NCBI GenBank assembly: GCA_021555105.2
Contig: CP134604.1
Location: 248,001-312,000, forward strand
Source: Thalassospiraceae bacterium LMO-JJ14
GTDB lineage: Bacteria; Pseudomonadota; Alphaproteobacteria; Rhodospirillales; Casp-alpha2
Length of the DNA stretch: 64,000 nucleotides
Direction: 5' to 3'
Below the pieces are notes generated by a model. That model saw nothing but the letters and a program-made list of their open reading frames with translations, did no database searches and was not told the origin of the DNA. A program made the translations under genes and the position numbers. This document shows positions 9,397-19,768 of the stretch, in pieces. How positions within the stretch are numbered: position 1 is the first letter of the stretch; every line of letters begins with the position of its first letter.

Positions 9397-11382
9397 ATGG
9401 TTGCGATCACCCTCCCGGACGGTTCCGTCCGCAATTACGACAACCCGGTCTCCGGTGCGGAAGTTGCCGCGTCGATCGGCCCCGGCCTTGCCAAGGCGGC
9501 GATGGTCGTCAAGGTCGACGGTGAATTGTGGGATCTCGACCGCACCATCGAACGCGATGCCAACGTCGCCATCATCACCGACAAGCAGGAAGACGACGCC
9601 CTTGAAGTGCTGCGCCACGACTGCGCGCACCTGTTGGCCATGGCCGTGCAGGAGCTTTACCCGGGAACGCAGATCACCTTCGGTCCGGCGACCGATGAAG
9701 GCTTCTATTACGATTTCTTTCGTGACGAGCCGTTCTCGACCGAGGACTTCGAGGCCATCGAAGAGCGTATGGGCGAGATCGTCGACCGCGACATTCCGAT
9801 TGTCCGCGAGGTCTGGGACCGCGATGCTGTCGCCGCCTTCTTCAAGGAAAAGGGCGAAACGTTCAAAGCAGAGTGGGTCATGGAACTGCCCGAGGGCGAA
9901 GACATCACCATGTACCGCCAGGGTGAGTGGGTCGATCTCTGCCGCGGACCGCATCTGGCAACGACGGGACGGATCGGCAAGGCCTTCAAGCTGATGAAGC
10001 TGGCCGGCGCATACTGGCGCGGCGACGCCAGAAACCCGCAGTTACAGCGTATCTACGGCACCTGCTGGCGCAACGACAAGGAACTGAAGGCGTACCTGAC
10101 GCGGATCGAGGAAGCCGAAAAGCGCGACCACCGCAGGCTCGGCAAGGAAATGGACCTGTTCCATATCCAGGAAGAAGCGCGCGGTTCCGTATTCTGGCAT
10201 CCGAAGGGCTGGTCACTTTACCGGACCTGCGAAAAATACATGCGCCAGCGTCTCGATGAAGCCGGCTATGTCGAGGTGAAAACGCCGCAACTGGTGGACC
10301 GCGCACTCTGGGAGCGTTCCGGCCACTGGGAGAAATTCCGCGAACATATGTTCATCGCCGAGGTGGACGAAGGCGCTGATCATGCGCACGACCATGATCA
10401 CGAAGCACCGCTTTCAGACGATGCCGCCGCTTCGGTGCATCATCTGGCGCTGAAACCGATGAACTGCCCGTGTCACGTGCAGATTTTTCGCCAGGGCATC
10501 AAAAGCTACCGCGATCTGCCGCTGCGCATGGCCGAGTTCGGTTCGTGTCACCGCTATGAGCCGTCCGGCGCCTTGCACGGGCTGATGCGGGTACGTGCCT
10601 TTACCCAGGACGATGCGCATATTTTCTGCACCGAGGACCAGATCGAAAGTGAAACGAAAATTTTCATCGATCTGCTGGCCTCAATCTACAAGGACTTCGG
10701 ATTCGATGAATTCGTCGTCAAGTTTTCCGACCGCCCGGATGTCCGCGCCGGTTCCGACGAAACATGGGACAAGGCCGAGGCGGCGCTGCTCGACGCCACG
10801 AAAGCCGCCGGCACCGATCTGATCATGAACCCCGGCGAAGGGGCGTTCTATGGTCCCAAACTCGAGTTCGTGCTCAGGGACGCCATCGGCCGCGACTGGC
10901 AGTGCGGCACCCTGCAGGTCGATTTCGTGCTCCCCGAACGCCTTGATGCGGAATATGTCGGGGAAGACGGCAACAAGCACCGTCCGGTTATGCTGCATCG
11001 GGCTATTCTGGGCTCATTCGAGCGTTTCATCGGCATCCTGATCGAAAACTTCGCCGGTCGTCTGCCGATGTGGCTGTCGCCGGTACAAGCCGTGGTCGCG
11101 CCGATCACCAATGATGTCGACGGCTACGCCGAAGAGGTCGTCGCCACGCTCAGGGCCGCCGGTGTCAGGGTTGAAGCCGACCTCAGGAATGAAAAAATCA
11201 ATTACAAGATTCGCGAACATTCCCATGCCAAGGTCCCGGCCATCATCGTCGTTGGCGCCCGCGAGGCGGAAAGCCGCGCCGTGGCGCTGCGTACCCTCGG
11301 CGGCAAGGATCAAGAAATTCTTGCGCTGCAAGAGGCAGTCGATAGACTTAGCCTGGAAGCGCTTGGTCCACTTGGTGGATAA
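9397..11382 (+). CDS. thrS: threonine-tRNA ligase
   Basis: Charges tRNA-Thr. Domains in order: TGS domain (about 1-62); editing domain with HDCAH at 74-78; class II catalytic core with [43 protein letters not shown] and [10 protein letters not shown]-terminal anticodon-binding domain from about residue 560. 661 residues, slightly long because of a His/Asp/Glu-rich insertion ([12 protein letters not shown]) before motif 2. The motif reads MNCPCH where many bacteria have MNCPGH. First gene of the block with infC, rpmI, rplT and pheST. Confidence 0.98.
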   Translation: MVAITLPDGSVRNYDNPVSGAEVAASIGPGLAKAAMVVKVDGELWDLDRTIERDANVAIITDKQEDDALEVLRHDCAHLLAMAVQELYPGTQITFGPATDEGFYYDFFRDEPFSTEDFEAIEERMGEIVDRDIPIVREVWDRDAVAAFFKEKGETFKAEWVMELPEGEDITMYRQGEWVDLCRGPHLATTGRIGKAFKLMKLAGAYWRGDARNPQLQRIYGTCWRNDKELKAYLTRIEEAEKRDHRRLGKEMDLFHIQEEARGSVFWHPKGWSLYRTCEKYMRQRLDEAGYVEVKTPQLVDRALWERSGHWEKFREHMFIAEVDEGADHAHDHDHEAPLSDDAAASVHHLALKPMNCPCHVQIFRQGIKSYRDLPLRMAEFGSCHRYEPSGALHGLMRVRAFTQDDAHIFCTEDQIESETKIFIDLLASIYKDFGFDEFVVKFSDRPDVRAGSDETWDKAEAALLDATKAAGTDLIMNPGEGAFYGPKLEFVLRDAIGRDWQCGTLQVDFVLPERLDAEYVGEDGNKHRPVMLHRAILGSFERFIGILIENFAGRLPMWLSPVQAVVAPITNDVDGYAEEVVATLRAAGVRVEADLRNEKINYKIREHSHAKVPAIIVVGAREAESRAVALRTLGGKDQEILALQEAVDRLSLEALGPLGG

Positions 11383-11456
11383 GCCTTTTACGTTTCATTT
11401 TGAAATCATGCCCGCCCATGCGGGTCTTTGGTGTAACTGATACAGGAGATATTTCC

Positions 11457-11996
11457 ATAGCTCGTAGACCCGGCCTACCGGCGCCGCCGTCCAAGGATGG
11501 ACCCCGCGCCAACGAAGAAATTCAAGCTGACCCCGTTCGTCTCGTAGACGCTGACGGAGAAATGGTCGGCGTTATTGGTCTCCAGGAAGCAATCGACATG
11601 GCGGTTGAGGTCGGATTGGACCTCGTCGAAGTTTCGCCGAATGCCGATCCGCCCGTCTGTAAAATTCTCGATTACGGGAAATACAAGTACGAGGCGCAGA
11701 AAAAGGCCAACGAAGCCCGTAAAAAACAGAAAATCATCGAAGTTAAGGAAATCAAGATGCGCCCCGGCATCGACGACCACGATTACGAGGTCAAGATGAA
11801 GGCTGTGCGCCGGTTCCTCGATGACGGCGACAAGGTCAAGATGACGATCCGTTTCCGCGGCCGTGAAATGGCGCACCAGGAACTGGGTCTGAAGGTCCTG
11901 GAGCGCGTTCGCGAGGAAGTCGGCGAGATCGCCAAGGTCGAACAGCATCCGCGCCCCGAAGGCCGGCTCATGACCATGGTCATCGCACCGCGCTGA
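11457..11996 (+). CDS. infC: translation initiation factor IF-3, non-ATG start
   Basis: Binds the 30S subunit and enforces start-codon and initiator-tRNA selection. The protein shows the N-domain ([22 protein letters not shown]), the lysine-rich linker ([18 protein letters not shown]) and the C-domain ([17 protein letters not shown]). No ATG or GTG starts the frame near the conserved N-terminus. A strong AGGAG (11444-11448) is followed by ATT at 11451 and ATA at 11457. ATA has the better spacing (8 bases) and gives 179 residues, close to the E. coli length. Rare start codons are the known basis of infC autoregulation. Confidence 0.93.
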   Translation: MARRPGLPAPPSKDGPRANEEIQADPVRLVDADGEMVGVIGLQEAIDMAVEVGLDLVEVSPNADPPVCKILDYGKYKYEAQKKANEARKKQKIIEVKEIKMRPGIDDHDYEVKMKAVRRFLDDGDKVKMTIRFRGREMAHQELGLKVLERVREEVGEIAKVEQHPRPEGRLMTMVIAPR

Positions 11997-12017
11997 GAAA
12001 TTCTCATTTCGCACGGC

Positions 12018-12053
12018 AAAAGCCATTCCCGGTCCCCCGGGAGTGGCTTTTTT
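12018..12053 (+). terminator. rho-independent terminator after infC
   Basis: GC-rich hairpin of about 14 bp: AAAGCCA and TCCCGG pair with CCGGGA and TGGCTTT around a short loop, with one mismatch. It ends in six T residues and lies 21 bases after the infC stop. The preceding A-run could make it act in both directions. It implies that rpmI-rplT has its own promoter in the 12054-12278 gap. Confidence 0.85.
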
Positions 12054-12278
12054 CCTATATGGGCCGTCACCCGGCAGCGGATCACCCCCCTTGCAAAGCA
12101 GAACCGGGAAGGCTATAACCCGCGCGCCGTCACACGTTGACGGACGAGCGGTATGGCTAAAAGGGCATGCCTCGCCGCTTGAACCCCCAAGCCTGCAGCG
12201 CCGGATCGTTCAAGGCGCTCAGCGTTTGAGAGAGCAATAACTTGGCGCACCGCGCCACAGAGATGAAGGAAGAGGGAA

Positions 12279-12476
12279 ATGCCCAAACTGAAGACCAAGT
12301 CGAGCGCCAAAAAGCGCTTCAAGCTGACGGGTACCGGCAAGGTGCGCGCGGCCGCCGCATTCAAGCGGCACAATCTCCGCAAACGATCCAATAAGATGAA
12401 GCGTAACTCCCGCGGGTTAATGACCCTGTCGGCGCCAGACGCACGGATCGTTAAATCCTACATGCCGAACGCCTGA
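12279..12476 (+). CDS. rpmI: 50S ribosomal protein L35
   Basis: Small basic ribosomal protein of 65 residues. It begins [22 protein letters not shown] and contains [19 protein letters not shown], the invariant L35 pattern. A GGAAGAGGGA ribosome-binding site precedes the ATG. It sits 16 bases before rplT, the usual pairing. Confidence 0.98.
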   Translation: MPKLKTKSSAKKRFKLTGTGKVRAAAAFKRHNLRKRSNKMKRNSRGLMTLSAPDARIVKSYMPNA

Positions 12477-12492
12477 GCGGAGGAGATTAGTC

Positions 12493-12858
12493 ATGGCACG
12501 TGTATCACGCGGCAAAACGTCGCACGCCCGTCACAAAAAGGTCCTGAAACTCGCCAAGGGTTATCGGGGTCGTAACAGCACCAATTTCCGCATCGCCATT
12601 GAACGCGTCGAGAAGGGCCTGCAGTACGCCTATCGCGACCGCCGCCAGAAGAAACGGCAGTTCCGTCGCCTCTGGATCCAGCGTATCAATGCCGGTGCAC
12701 GCGAAAACGGCGTCACCTATTCGGTGTTCATGAACGGCCTGATGAAGGCCGGGGTCGAGCTTGACCGCAAGGTCCTCGCCGATCTCGCCATGAACGAGCC
12801 GGAAACGTTTAAAGCGTTGGTGGAACAGGCCCAGGCCGCTCTCAGCCAGAACGCTTAA
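12493..12858 (+). CDS. rplT: 50S ribosomal protein L20
   Basis: 121-residue 23S rRNA-binding assembly protein. It begins [35 protein letters not shown] and contains [24 protein letters not shown], the conserved L20 signature. GGAGGA lies just before the ATG. Co-transcribed with rpmI. Confidence 0.98.
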   Translation: MARVSRGKTSHARHKKVLKLAKGYRGRNSTNFRIAIERVEKGLQYAYRDRRQKKRQFRRLWIQRINAGARENGVTYSVFMNGLMKAGVELDRKVLADLAMNEPETFKALVEQAQAALSQNA

Positions 12859-12889
12859 TTCCCGAGTATCGGGAGCATCCGAGTTTTGG

Positions 12890-12940
12890 AACGGGAGTAG
12901 CGCCCAGGGCTTATACTGGGCCGTTGCTCCCGTTCTTTTG
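12890..12940 (+). terminator. terminator or attenuator between rplT and pheS
   Basis: Long hairpin: AACGGGAGTAGCGCCCAG pairs with CTGGGCCGTTGCTCCCGTT across an 8-base loop, followed by CTTTT. It lies 20 bases before the pheS ATG. A perfect terminator this close to the start codon can act as an attenuator of pheST as well as an end for rplT. A smaller hairpin (CCCGA/TCGGG) lies just upstream at 12861-12873. Confidence 0.75.
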
Positions 12941-12959
12941 TTTAGAAGGCAGTGCAACG

Positions 12960-14033
12960 ATGGAAAATCCGGACCAGCTTCGCGACGCCATCATGAAGGA
13001 CGTCGACGCCGCAAACAGTGTCGATGCGCTGGAAGATATCCGTGTTTCGGTTCTCGGCAAGAAGGGCCGTATCACCGACATGATGAAGGGCCTCGGGCAG
13101 ATGGCGCCGGAAGAGCGGAAAGCCGCAGGTCAGGCGCTGAACGCACTGAAGGACGAAATCGCCGCCGCGCTGGACCACAAGAAGACCGCGCTTGCCGACG
13201 CCGATCTCGACCGCCGCCTGATGACGGAAAAAATCGACGTCACCCTGCCCCCCGCACCCGAAGCGCAGGGCGCCGTCCACCCCATCAGCCAGACCATCGA
13301 CGAGATCACCGCGATATTCGGCGAAATGGGCTTCACCGTTGCCGAAGGCCCGGATATCGAGGACGACTGGCACAACTTCACGGCATTGAACATTCCCGCC
13401 GATCACCCGGCCCGCCAGGAGCATGACACGTTCTATCTGCCGGGCGAGCATGGCGAGCGCAAGGTGCTGCGCACCCACACCAGTCCGGTACAGATCCGCA
13501 CCATGACGGCCGGCACGCCACCGATCCGCATCATCACGCCCGGCCGCACGTATCGCTCGGATTACGACGCCACGCATTCGCCGATGTTCCATCAGGTCGA
13601 AGGCCTGGTGATCGACAAGACCTCGCACATGGGTCACCTGAAGGGCTGCCTGATCGAATTTTGCAGCGCGTTCTTTGAAGTCGACGACCTGCCCGTCCGC
13701 TTTCGCCCCAGCTATTTCCCGTTCACCGAACCGAGCGCCGAAGTCGATATCGGCTGCACGCGCGAAGGTGGCGAATTCCGCATCGGTCACGGTGACGACT
13801 GGTTGGAAATTCTCGGCTCCGGCATGGTCAATCCGAACGTGCTTTCCAACTGCGGGATCGACCCGAGCGAATATCAGGGCTTTGCCTTCGGCATTGGCAT
13901 CGAACGGCTGGCGATGCTGAAATACGGCATTCCCGATCTCAGGACATTCTTCGAGAGCGACCTGCGCTGGCTCCGTCACTACGGATTCCGCTCGCTCGAA
14001 GTGCCCGGTATGGTGGGGGGGCTGGTCCGATGA
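12960..14033 (+). CDS. pheS: phenylalanine-tRNA ligase alpha subunit
   Basis: Catalytic subunit of the alpha2-beta2 PheRS. The N-terminal coiled coil (residues 1 to about 90) is followed by the class II core with [42 protein letters not shown] and the C-terminal [18 protein letters not shown]. 357 residues. The ATG at 12960 begins [15 protein letters not shown]. An upstream TTG at 12924 lies inside the terminator stem and is rejected as a start. The stop overlaps pheT by 4 bases (ATGA). Confidence 0.97.
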   Translation: MENPDQLRDAIMKDVDAANSVDALEDIRVSVLGKKGRITDMMKGLGQMAPEERKAAGQALNALKDEIAAALDHKKTALADADLDRRLMTEKIDVTLPPAPEAQGAVHPISQTIDEITAIFGEMGFTVAEGPDIEDDWHNFTALNIPADHPARQEHDTFYLPGEHGERKVLRTHTSPVQIRTMTAGTPPIRIITPGRTYRSDYDATHSPMFHQVEGLVIDKTSHMGHLKGCLIEFCSAFFEVDDLPVRFRPSYFPFTEPSAEVDIGCTREGGEFRIGHGDDWLEILGSGMVNPNVLSNCGIDPSEYQGFAFGIGIERLAMLKYGIPDLRTFFESDLRWLRHYGFRSLEVPGMVGGLVR

Positions 14034-16435
14034 AATTCACCCTGGGATGGCTCAAGGAACACCTGGACACCACAGCCTCGCTGAAGGAAATAACCGATGG
14101 CCTGACGATGGTCGGCCTCGAACTTGAAGGCGTCGAGGATCGCGCCAAGGGGCTCGAGACATTCGTCACCGCACGCGTTGTCGAAGCCAGGCAGCACCCC
14201 GATGCGGACCGGCTTCGTGTCTGCACCGTCGACCCGGGCAACGGTGAGACGGTCGAGCTCGTGTGCGGCGCACCGAACGCGCGCACCGGCATGATTGGTG
14301 TCTTTGCGCCCGGCGGATCGTATATTCCCGGCATCGACGTGACCCTGAAGCCGACGGAAATCCGCGGTGTCATGTCGAACGGCATGCTGCTGTCGGAACG
14401 CGAAATGGGCATTTCCGACGAGCATGACGGGATTGTCGATCTACCCGAAGACACCCCGGTCGGGCAGGCGGCCATCGACGTCATGGGCCTGAACGATCCG
14501 ATCATCGACATTGCCATCACGCCGAACCGGGGCGATTGCCTGGGCGTGCGCGGCGTTGCCCGCGATCTGGCCGCCGCCGGTCTGGGCTCGCTGAAACCGC
14601 TGGCCAACGGCCCGGTGCCCGGCAGTTTCGAAAGCCCGATCAAGGTGCATCTGGAATTCGAAGACGCGGACAACAAGCCGTGCCCGTATTTCGTCGGCCG
14701 TTACGTCAAGGGCATCACCAACGGCGAAAGTCCGGCATGGCTCAAGGAACGCCTTCTTGCCATCGGGCTTCGGCCGATTTCGGCGCTGGTCGACATCACC
14801 AACCTGATGACGTTCGATCTGAACCGTCCCCTGCACGTTTTCGATGCCGACAAGGTCAAGGGCGACATTCGCGTCCGTCTCTCGAAGCCGGGCGAAACGC
14901 TGCTGGCGCTGAACGACAAGGAATACACGCTCGACGGTGAGATGACGGCGATCTGTGACGACAACGGGCCGGAAGGGCTCGGCGGCGTCATGGGCGGCGA
15001 GGTTTCCGGAGTAACGGCCGAAACCGTCAACGTCTTCATCGAAAGCGCATATTTCGATCCTGTGCGGACCGCCATGACCGGACGTAAGCTCAACCTGCAA
15101 TCCGATGCGCGCTATCGGTTCGAACGCGGGATCGATCCGGCGTTCCTGGAAACCGGCATGGAAATCGCGACCCGCCTGGTGATGGATCTATGCGGCGGCG
15201 AGCCGTCCGAAGTCGTCGTGGCCGGCGCCAATCCGGACCCCGGCCGCAGTCTCGATTTCCGCCCCAACCGCGTCAGGGAACTGACCGGCGTCGAGGTCAC
15301 GCGCGATGAAATCCAACGCATCCTTGCCGTGCTCGGCTTCGACATCTCCGGTGACGGCGATACGTGGCAGGTAAAAATACCGACCTGGCGCAGCGATATC
15401 GTTCATGAGGCATGCCTGGTCGAGGAAGTCATCCGCATCAACGGCTTCGATTCAATCCCCGCCACGCCTTTGCCGCGCGAAAGCTCGCTGCCGAAACCGG
15501 CATTGAGTGCAGAACAAAAACGCCGCGTCATTGCCCGCCGGACCCTCGCTGCGCGTGGGCTGACGGAAGCGGTCACATATTCGTTCATGGGCGAAAAGGA
15601 AGCGGCGCTGTTCGCCGATATTCCCGACAGCATCAAGATCGGCAACCCGATCAGTTCCGAACTGTCGGTGATGCGCCCGAGCGCGCTCGCCAACCTGATC
15701 CAGGCCGCCGGGCGAAACGCCGCACGCGGCTTCGCCAATGCCGACCTGTTCGAGGTTGGACCGGAATACCACGGTGACGGCCCTGACGATCAGCGCATCG
15801 CCGCCAGCGGCATCCGCACCGGTCTGACGGGTACCAAGCATTGGTCGGTGCCGGCGCAGGCGGTCGACGCCTATATGGCAAAAGCGGATGCCATGGCCGT
15901 GTTGGGCGCACTCGGTGCACCGGTCGACAAGTTGCAGGTCTTCACCGACGTCGCGTCCTACTATCATCCGGGCCGCGCCGGGGAACTGCGCCTCGGCCCG
16001 AAGAACACGCTGGCCCGCTTCGGTGAAATCAATCCGAAGGTGCTCCGTGAACTGGACGTCAAAGGCCCGGTCGTTGCTTTCGAGATTTATCCGGATGCCG
16101 TGCCGTACCCGAAATCGAAATCGGCGGCACGGCCGTTGCTGACGCTGTCGGCTTTCCAGCCGATCGAGCGCGATTTTGCTTTCGTTGTCGATACAGATGT
16201 CGAGGCGGCGAAAGTCGTACAAGCGGCACGCAGCGCGGAGAAAAACCTGATCAACGACGTTCGCGTGTTCGACGTGTTCGAAGGGGCGTCATTAGGCGAA
16301 GGCAAAAAATCGCTGGCCATTACGGTCGTGCTGCAACCGACCGAAAACACCCTGACCGACGAAGAGATCGAGGCGATCTCGCAGAAGATCGTACAGGCGG
16401 TCGAGAAGGTGACGGGCGGGACACTCAGGGCCTGA
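14030..16435 (+). CDS. pheT: phenylalanine-tRNA ligase beta subunit
   Basis: Structural and editing subunit of PheRS, 801 residues. Order: N-terminal tRNA-binding (EMAP-like) domain with [21 protein letters not shown] and [17 protein letters not shown]3/B4 editing region with PFVGRYV-type sequence ([11 protein letters not shown]) and [12 protein letters not shown]5; catalytic-like core; C-terminal ferredoxin-fold anticodon-binding domain ([12 protein letters not shown]). Translationally coupled to pheS by ATGA overlap. Confidence 0.97.
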   Translation: MKFTLGWLKEHLDTTASLKEITDGLTMVGLELEGVEDRAKGLETFVTARVVEARQHPDADRLRVCTVDPGNGETVELVCGAPNARTGMIGVFAPGGSYIPGIDVTLKPTEIRGVMSNGMLLSEREMGISDEHDGIVDLPEDTPVGQAAIDVMGLNDPIIDIAITPNRGDCLGVRGVARDLAAAGLGSLKPLANGPVPGSFESPIKVHLEFEDADNKPCPYFVGRYVKGITNGESPAWLKERLLAIGLRPISALVDITNLMTFDLNRPLHVFDADKVKGDIRVRLSKPGETLLALNDKEYTLDGEMTAICDDNGPEGLGGVMGGEVSGVTAETVNVFIESAYFDPVRTAMTGRKLNLQSDARYRFERGIDPAFLETGMEIATRLVMDLCGGEPSEVVVAGANPDPGRSLDFRPNRVRELTGVEVTRDEIQRILAVLGFDISGDGDTWQVKIPTWRSDIVHEACLVEEVIRINGFDSIPATPLPRESSLPKPALSAEQKRRVIARRTLAARGLTEAVTYSFMGEKEAALFADIPDSIKIGNPISSELSVMRPSALANLIQAAGRNAARGFANADLFEVGPEYHGDGPDDQRIAASGIRTGLTGTKHWSVPAQAVDAYMAKADAMAVLGALGAPVDKLQVFTDVASYYHPGRAGELRLGPKNTLARFGEINPKVLRELDVKGPVVAFEIYPDAVPYPKSKSAARPLLTLSAFQPIERDFAFVVDTDVEAAKVVQAARSAEKNLINDVRVFDVFEGASLGEGKKSLAITVVLQPTENTLTDEEIEAISQKIVQAVEKVTGGTLRA

Positions 16436-16444
16436 GGCAATAGC

Positions 16445-16552
16445 GACGTCGTCTCCCCGCGGCGAAGGCCGGGGCCCAGGGCATCAGATTCGATTTCACC
16501 GATGATCGTTTACATTGAAATACCGGATTCCGGCCTTTGCCGGAATGACGGC
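16445..16552. repeat. REP-like palindromic intergenic repeat, copy 1
   Basis: About 108-base element with inverted ends (CGACGTCGTCTCCCCGCGG at the left, GCCGGAATGACGGCG at the right) and internal pairs such as GGATTCCGGCCTTTGCCGGAAT. A second copy in the opposite orientation lies at 40245-40338. This looks like a dispersed, non-coding palindromic repeat family. Confidence 0.65.
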
Positions 16553-16562
16553 GGCATGTCCT

Positions 16563-16680
16563 TTACGCCGGCGCATACACCTTCACCGGCTGTGTCCGTC
16601 CCTTGACCGGCGTTTCGCAGATCAGTTTGCACGGGTAATCCGTGTGCACCGCCATATGCATCGCCTCGTCCATCATGGCG
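16563..16680 (-). pseudogene. duplicated 3'-end fragment of the class III cyclase gene
   Basis: About 107 bases (16571-16677) match 18168-18274, the 3' end of the cyclase gene, without gaps and at roughly 92% identity. Read on the minus strand it encodes the same C-terminal peptide (ending VKVYAPA and a TAA stop) but has no upstream part of the gene. The two copies bracket the membrane-protein gene at 16860-18149. The rest of the 16.4-16.86 kb gap holds the REP-like repeat and an AT-rich leader of the membrane gene. Confidence 0.8.
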
Positions 16681-16859
16681 CTGGTGTTATGCTATACTTA
16701 ATCACTGGTTTTTCAGGCCCCTGCAACACAGATGAGGGACCACGAACCAAGACGTTGCATTGCAACAACCCCTACAAGCTTACCCGTTTAAGGAGACAAA
16801 TAAAGAATCGATGGTTATTATGACGTGTTCGACCGGTCATAATCTTGGAGGCAGGGCAA

Positions 16860-18149
16860 ATGGCGAATTTTTGGCGCGACGGCAGACACAAAATAGCGTG
16901 GGCAACTACCATCATTGCCGTCATCCTTTTTCAACTTACTTTGACCACGATCCAAACCATCGATAGAGGCGAGTTCCGTACGTTAAATCTCGAAGATTTT
17001 TTTATTTCAACCGTTATACTTATGCCGTCGGTGTTTGTAATTATTGCTATTTTCCAATGGCTTGGAAACCGCTTCGGGGAGTCAAAGTCATATGAGACCC
17101 CAGGGCTGTCGCTTAAAGAGACGACCAATATCGAAGGGCTTACAAATAACGGCATTGTCGCGCTCGGCGAGTTCAAGCAACGTTCTCAACGGTTAATGCG
17201 CTCTGCCAACGGTGTTCTCATCATTATCGTGTTAGTACTCGTCCTGTCGGCTTTGTTTATCGTATTCGCCGGTTATATCTCCCGGCTCGGCGCGCAAGGC
17301 CTGACCACGATCAACAACCTGACTAACGAGCGTTCGAATATAGAAACAGAGCTGACCCGCCTTGATGAAGACATGGAACTCGCAGCCGGCGATATTAAGC
17401 GCATTGAGGGAATCTTGGCACGAACTTCAGAACGTAATACCGATCGTTTGGATTCCACATTGAATTCCAGAGATGACGACATCCTGCGAGAAATCCTTTC
17501 ACGGCATAGGTCAAACCGCTTTGGCGCTGTGGGCCGTGAGCCAGGGACAGAGCGACCTCTCACATCGATTGATGCCATCGCACTGAAAGAAAGGCTGGCC
17601 ACGCGACTGGACAATTTTAAGTCACTAAAGAAACGCAAAGAAACGGATTTAACCGGCGTCAATGCGCTTTTGACCGCGCATCGCTCGGTTGGTGCAGAAG
17701 ATGGGGATGCGGGAAACGGAAATGGCCAGCAAGGAGACTCCGGGACCGGCGTGACGGTGAATGGGCTAACGTCTATTCTCGTTGCCGAGGGGATTACACG
17801 GTTCGGCGTGCTCGCCATCGCGATTTACTTGGTGCAAATCCTGATCAACCTATACCGCTACAACACACGGTTATCGGCCTACTACCTTGCCCATTATGAT
17901 TCGCTGCTACTCGACGGCGCGGAACCTGATAAAATCGAAAACATTCATGCAGTCCTGTGGCCCGACCTTCATTTTGGCAAGCAACCAACCACGATCCCGA
18001 ACAAGATTGTCGATGCCTTCAGTACACATTTGTCAAAATTAGGAGAAATTCTGTCTCGCCGAGGGAAAGACAATTCTCCGGGCGAAGTTACTTCGGAAGA
18101 CACAACCGGCGACAGGCCCGACAAATCGAAAACAAAGACACAAAAATAA
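16860..18149 (+). CDS. predicted membrane protein with coiled coil, function unknown
   Basis: 429 residues from the ATG at 16860 (GGAGG 10 bases upstream). Visible segments: TM1 near residues 12-32 (IAWATTIIAVILFQLTLTTI), TM2 (FFISTVILMPSVFVIIAIF), TM3 (VLIIIVLVLVLSALFIVFAGYI), a charged coiled-coil loop (NIETELTRLDEDMELAAGDIKRIEGIL), a TM segment near the C-terminal third (ITRFGVLAIAIYLVQILINLY) and a hydrophilic tail. I do not recognise the family. Base composition is visibly more AT-rich than in pheT or the cyclase, and the gene sits between copies of the cyclase 3' end, which suggests acquisition. Its stop is 1 base from the convergent cyclase stop. Confidence 0.75.
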   Translation: MANFWRDGRHKIAWATTIIAVILFQLTLTTIQTIDRGEFRTLNLEDFFISTVILMPSVFVIIAIFQWLGNRFGESKSYETPGLSLKETTNIEGLTNNGIVALGEFKQRSQRLMRSANGVLIIIVLVLVLSALFIVFAGYISRLGAQGLTTINNLTNERSNIETELTRLDEDMELAAGDIKRIEGILARTSERNTDRLDSTLNSRDDDILREILSRHRSNRFGAVGREPGTERPLTSIDAIALKERLATRLDNFKSLKKRKETDLTGVNALLTAHRSVGAEDGDAGNGNGQQGDSGTGVTVNGLTSILVAEGITRFGVLAIAIYLVQILINLYRYNTRLSAYYLAHYDSLLLDGAEPDKIENIHAVLWPDLHFGKQPTTIPNKIVDAFSTHLSKLGEILSRRGKDNSPGEVTSEDTTGDRPDKSKTKTQK

Positions 18150-18150
18150 A

Positions 18151-19485
18151 TCAAGCCCGTTCAGCAGGAGCATACACCTTCACCGGCTGTGTCCTTCCCT
18201 TGACCGGCGCCTCGCAGATCAGCTTGCACGGGTAATCCGTGTGCACCGCCAGATGCGTCGCTTCGCCCATCATGATGTAGGTGCCGTACTGCTTGTTCAG
18301 TTGCTCGAGACGGGCGGCGATGTTGACGTTGTCGCCATGCACCGTGAACACAAGCCTGTCCTGCGCACCGACGGCGCCGACATTGATTTCACCGGTGTTG
18401 ATGCCGCAGCGGGTTTTCAGAACCGCCCCGTTAAAGGTTCGCGTGCGGGCGACCTCTTCTATTTCCAGCGCCGTGCGGATGGCATTCAGTGCATGATCCG
18501 GATCGTCCTTAATGGCGTTGAACGTGATCAGCATCAGATCGCCCTCGAACAGAGTGATCACGCCGCCGTGGCGATCGATCACTTCGCCCATGGCGCCGAA
18601 ATATTCATTCAGGGTCTTGGCCAGTTCCGGCGCCGTCATGTTTTCGGAAACACCCGAGAACCCCTCGATATCGGTGAAGATGATCGTCGCTTCGCGGCAC
18701 TCGCCGTCGCCGGGCTGGATTTGGCGATCCGATGACGTGATACGCGCCGCGACTTCCTTTGAGACGAAGCGCGACAGATCTTCCGCCGCGGTCTGCTCAA
18801 GTACGGCCCGGAAAAATGCGCGCCGGGCGCGGACGACGACAATGCAAAGGACGACCGTGACCAGAAAAATCGACACCATCTTGTCTATTTCGGCACCGAC
18901 CAGGATCGCGTTGGATGTCAGATAGGTGATGTAGTTGCGCGTGATCATCGGATTGCCCGCTTCGGCGACCATGACATACCCCACCAGCACGCCCCATCCG
19001 GCAATCGCCGCGAGACCGGTGATCATGATGTATCTCGGCTCGAAGCGGAGTGCGCGAAGGGCAATGAAGATGAAAACATACATGATCGTCGGCGCCTTCA
19101 GATAGAAGCTTGCCGGCTGCTCGTACTGGATATGGAAACTCCAGATCAAAAGCATCAACAGCGCGATATCCATCAACACCGATAGCGTCAGCAACCAATG
19201 CGGCAATGCGATCCGGTATGAAAGGACAAGACGTGTCATCGTGAAAACGAAATATGCGGCCAAGGCGAACGGCACGACCTGAAACGCGGTGTCGTTCATA
19301 TTCACCTGCTGCGAGGCAACCCAGAGTGCGCCGAACAGCACGATCAGGATGAACTGAACCCACGAGATCAGCCGTTCGCTGACACATTGACGCGTCTCGA
19401 TTTGCTGAATGACCCGGGCCGGCATTTCCTGACGGACCGGCTCACCAAAAATGAAATCGGATAGTTTCTGCCACATGGCAGGCAT
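18151..19485 (-). CDS. adenylate/guanylate cyclase (class III) with N-terminal membrane domain
   Basis: 444 residues. The N-terminal half has about six hydrophobic segments (for example FILIVLFGALWVA, YFVFTMTRLVL, LLTLSVLMDIALLMLLIWSF, MIVSIFLVTVVLCIVVV-like stretch). The C-terminal class III catalytic domain has TIIFTDIEGFSGVSEN (metal-binding Asp), GGVITLFEGDLMLITFNA and VFTVHGDNVNIAARLEQLNKQYG. It converts ATP or GTP to the cyclic nucleotide; which one is not decidable here. The last part of the gene is duplicated at 16563-16680. An ATG nine bases in (MWQKL) is an alternative start. Confidence 0.9.
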   Translation of the reverse strand: MPAMWQKLSDFIFGEPVRQEMPARVIQQIETRQCVSERLISWVQFILIVLFGALWVASQQVNMNDTAFQVVPFALAAYFVFTMTRLVLSYRIALPHWLLTLSVLMDIALLMLLIWSFHIQYEQPASFYLKAPTIMYVFIFIALRALRFEPRYIMITGLAAIAGWGVLVGYVMVAEAGNPMITRNYITYLTSNAILVGAEIDKMVSIFLVTVVLCIVVVRARRAFFRAVLEQTAAEDLSRFVSKEVAARITSSDRQIQPGDGECREATIIFTDIEGFSGVSENMTAPELAKTLNEYFGAMGEVIDRHGGVITLFEGDLMLITFNAIKDDPDHALNAIRTALEIEEVARTRTFNGAVLKTRCGINTGEINVGAVGAQDRLVFTVHGDNVNIAARLEQLNKQYGTYIMMGEATHLAVHTDYPCKLICEAPVKGRTQPVKVYAPAERA

Positions 19486-19768
19486 CTTAGCCGCAACCGC
19501 CTATCAGGCCAGTCACTAAATGGAGAGGGATGCGTGACTTCAGCGCGCCGATGGCGGAATACGGAAAACGACCGGGCGGGAATGACGCCTGAACCCCAAA
19601 AGCCGGGCAACGCCACGGAAAAAGATCACGGTGTTTTGGTGGCTCTGTTTGAAATCGATCTGCGTTAACATCGTCGTGGTCCCAGGCTTGGTGTTCATCA
19701 TTCATTACTAAGCCCAGTTCAGCCTGTTGGCTGTGATCGTGATCACGTGTAAATGGTTAATATCCCTT

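Noticed and set aside
12924-12959. TTG-initiated frame (LPFFCLEG) before pheS as a Phe leader peptide or earlier start
   Set aside because: It lies inside the terminator stem, is in frame with pheS without a stop, and has only two Phe codons.
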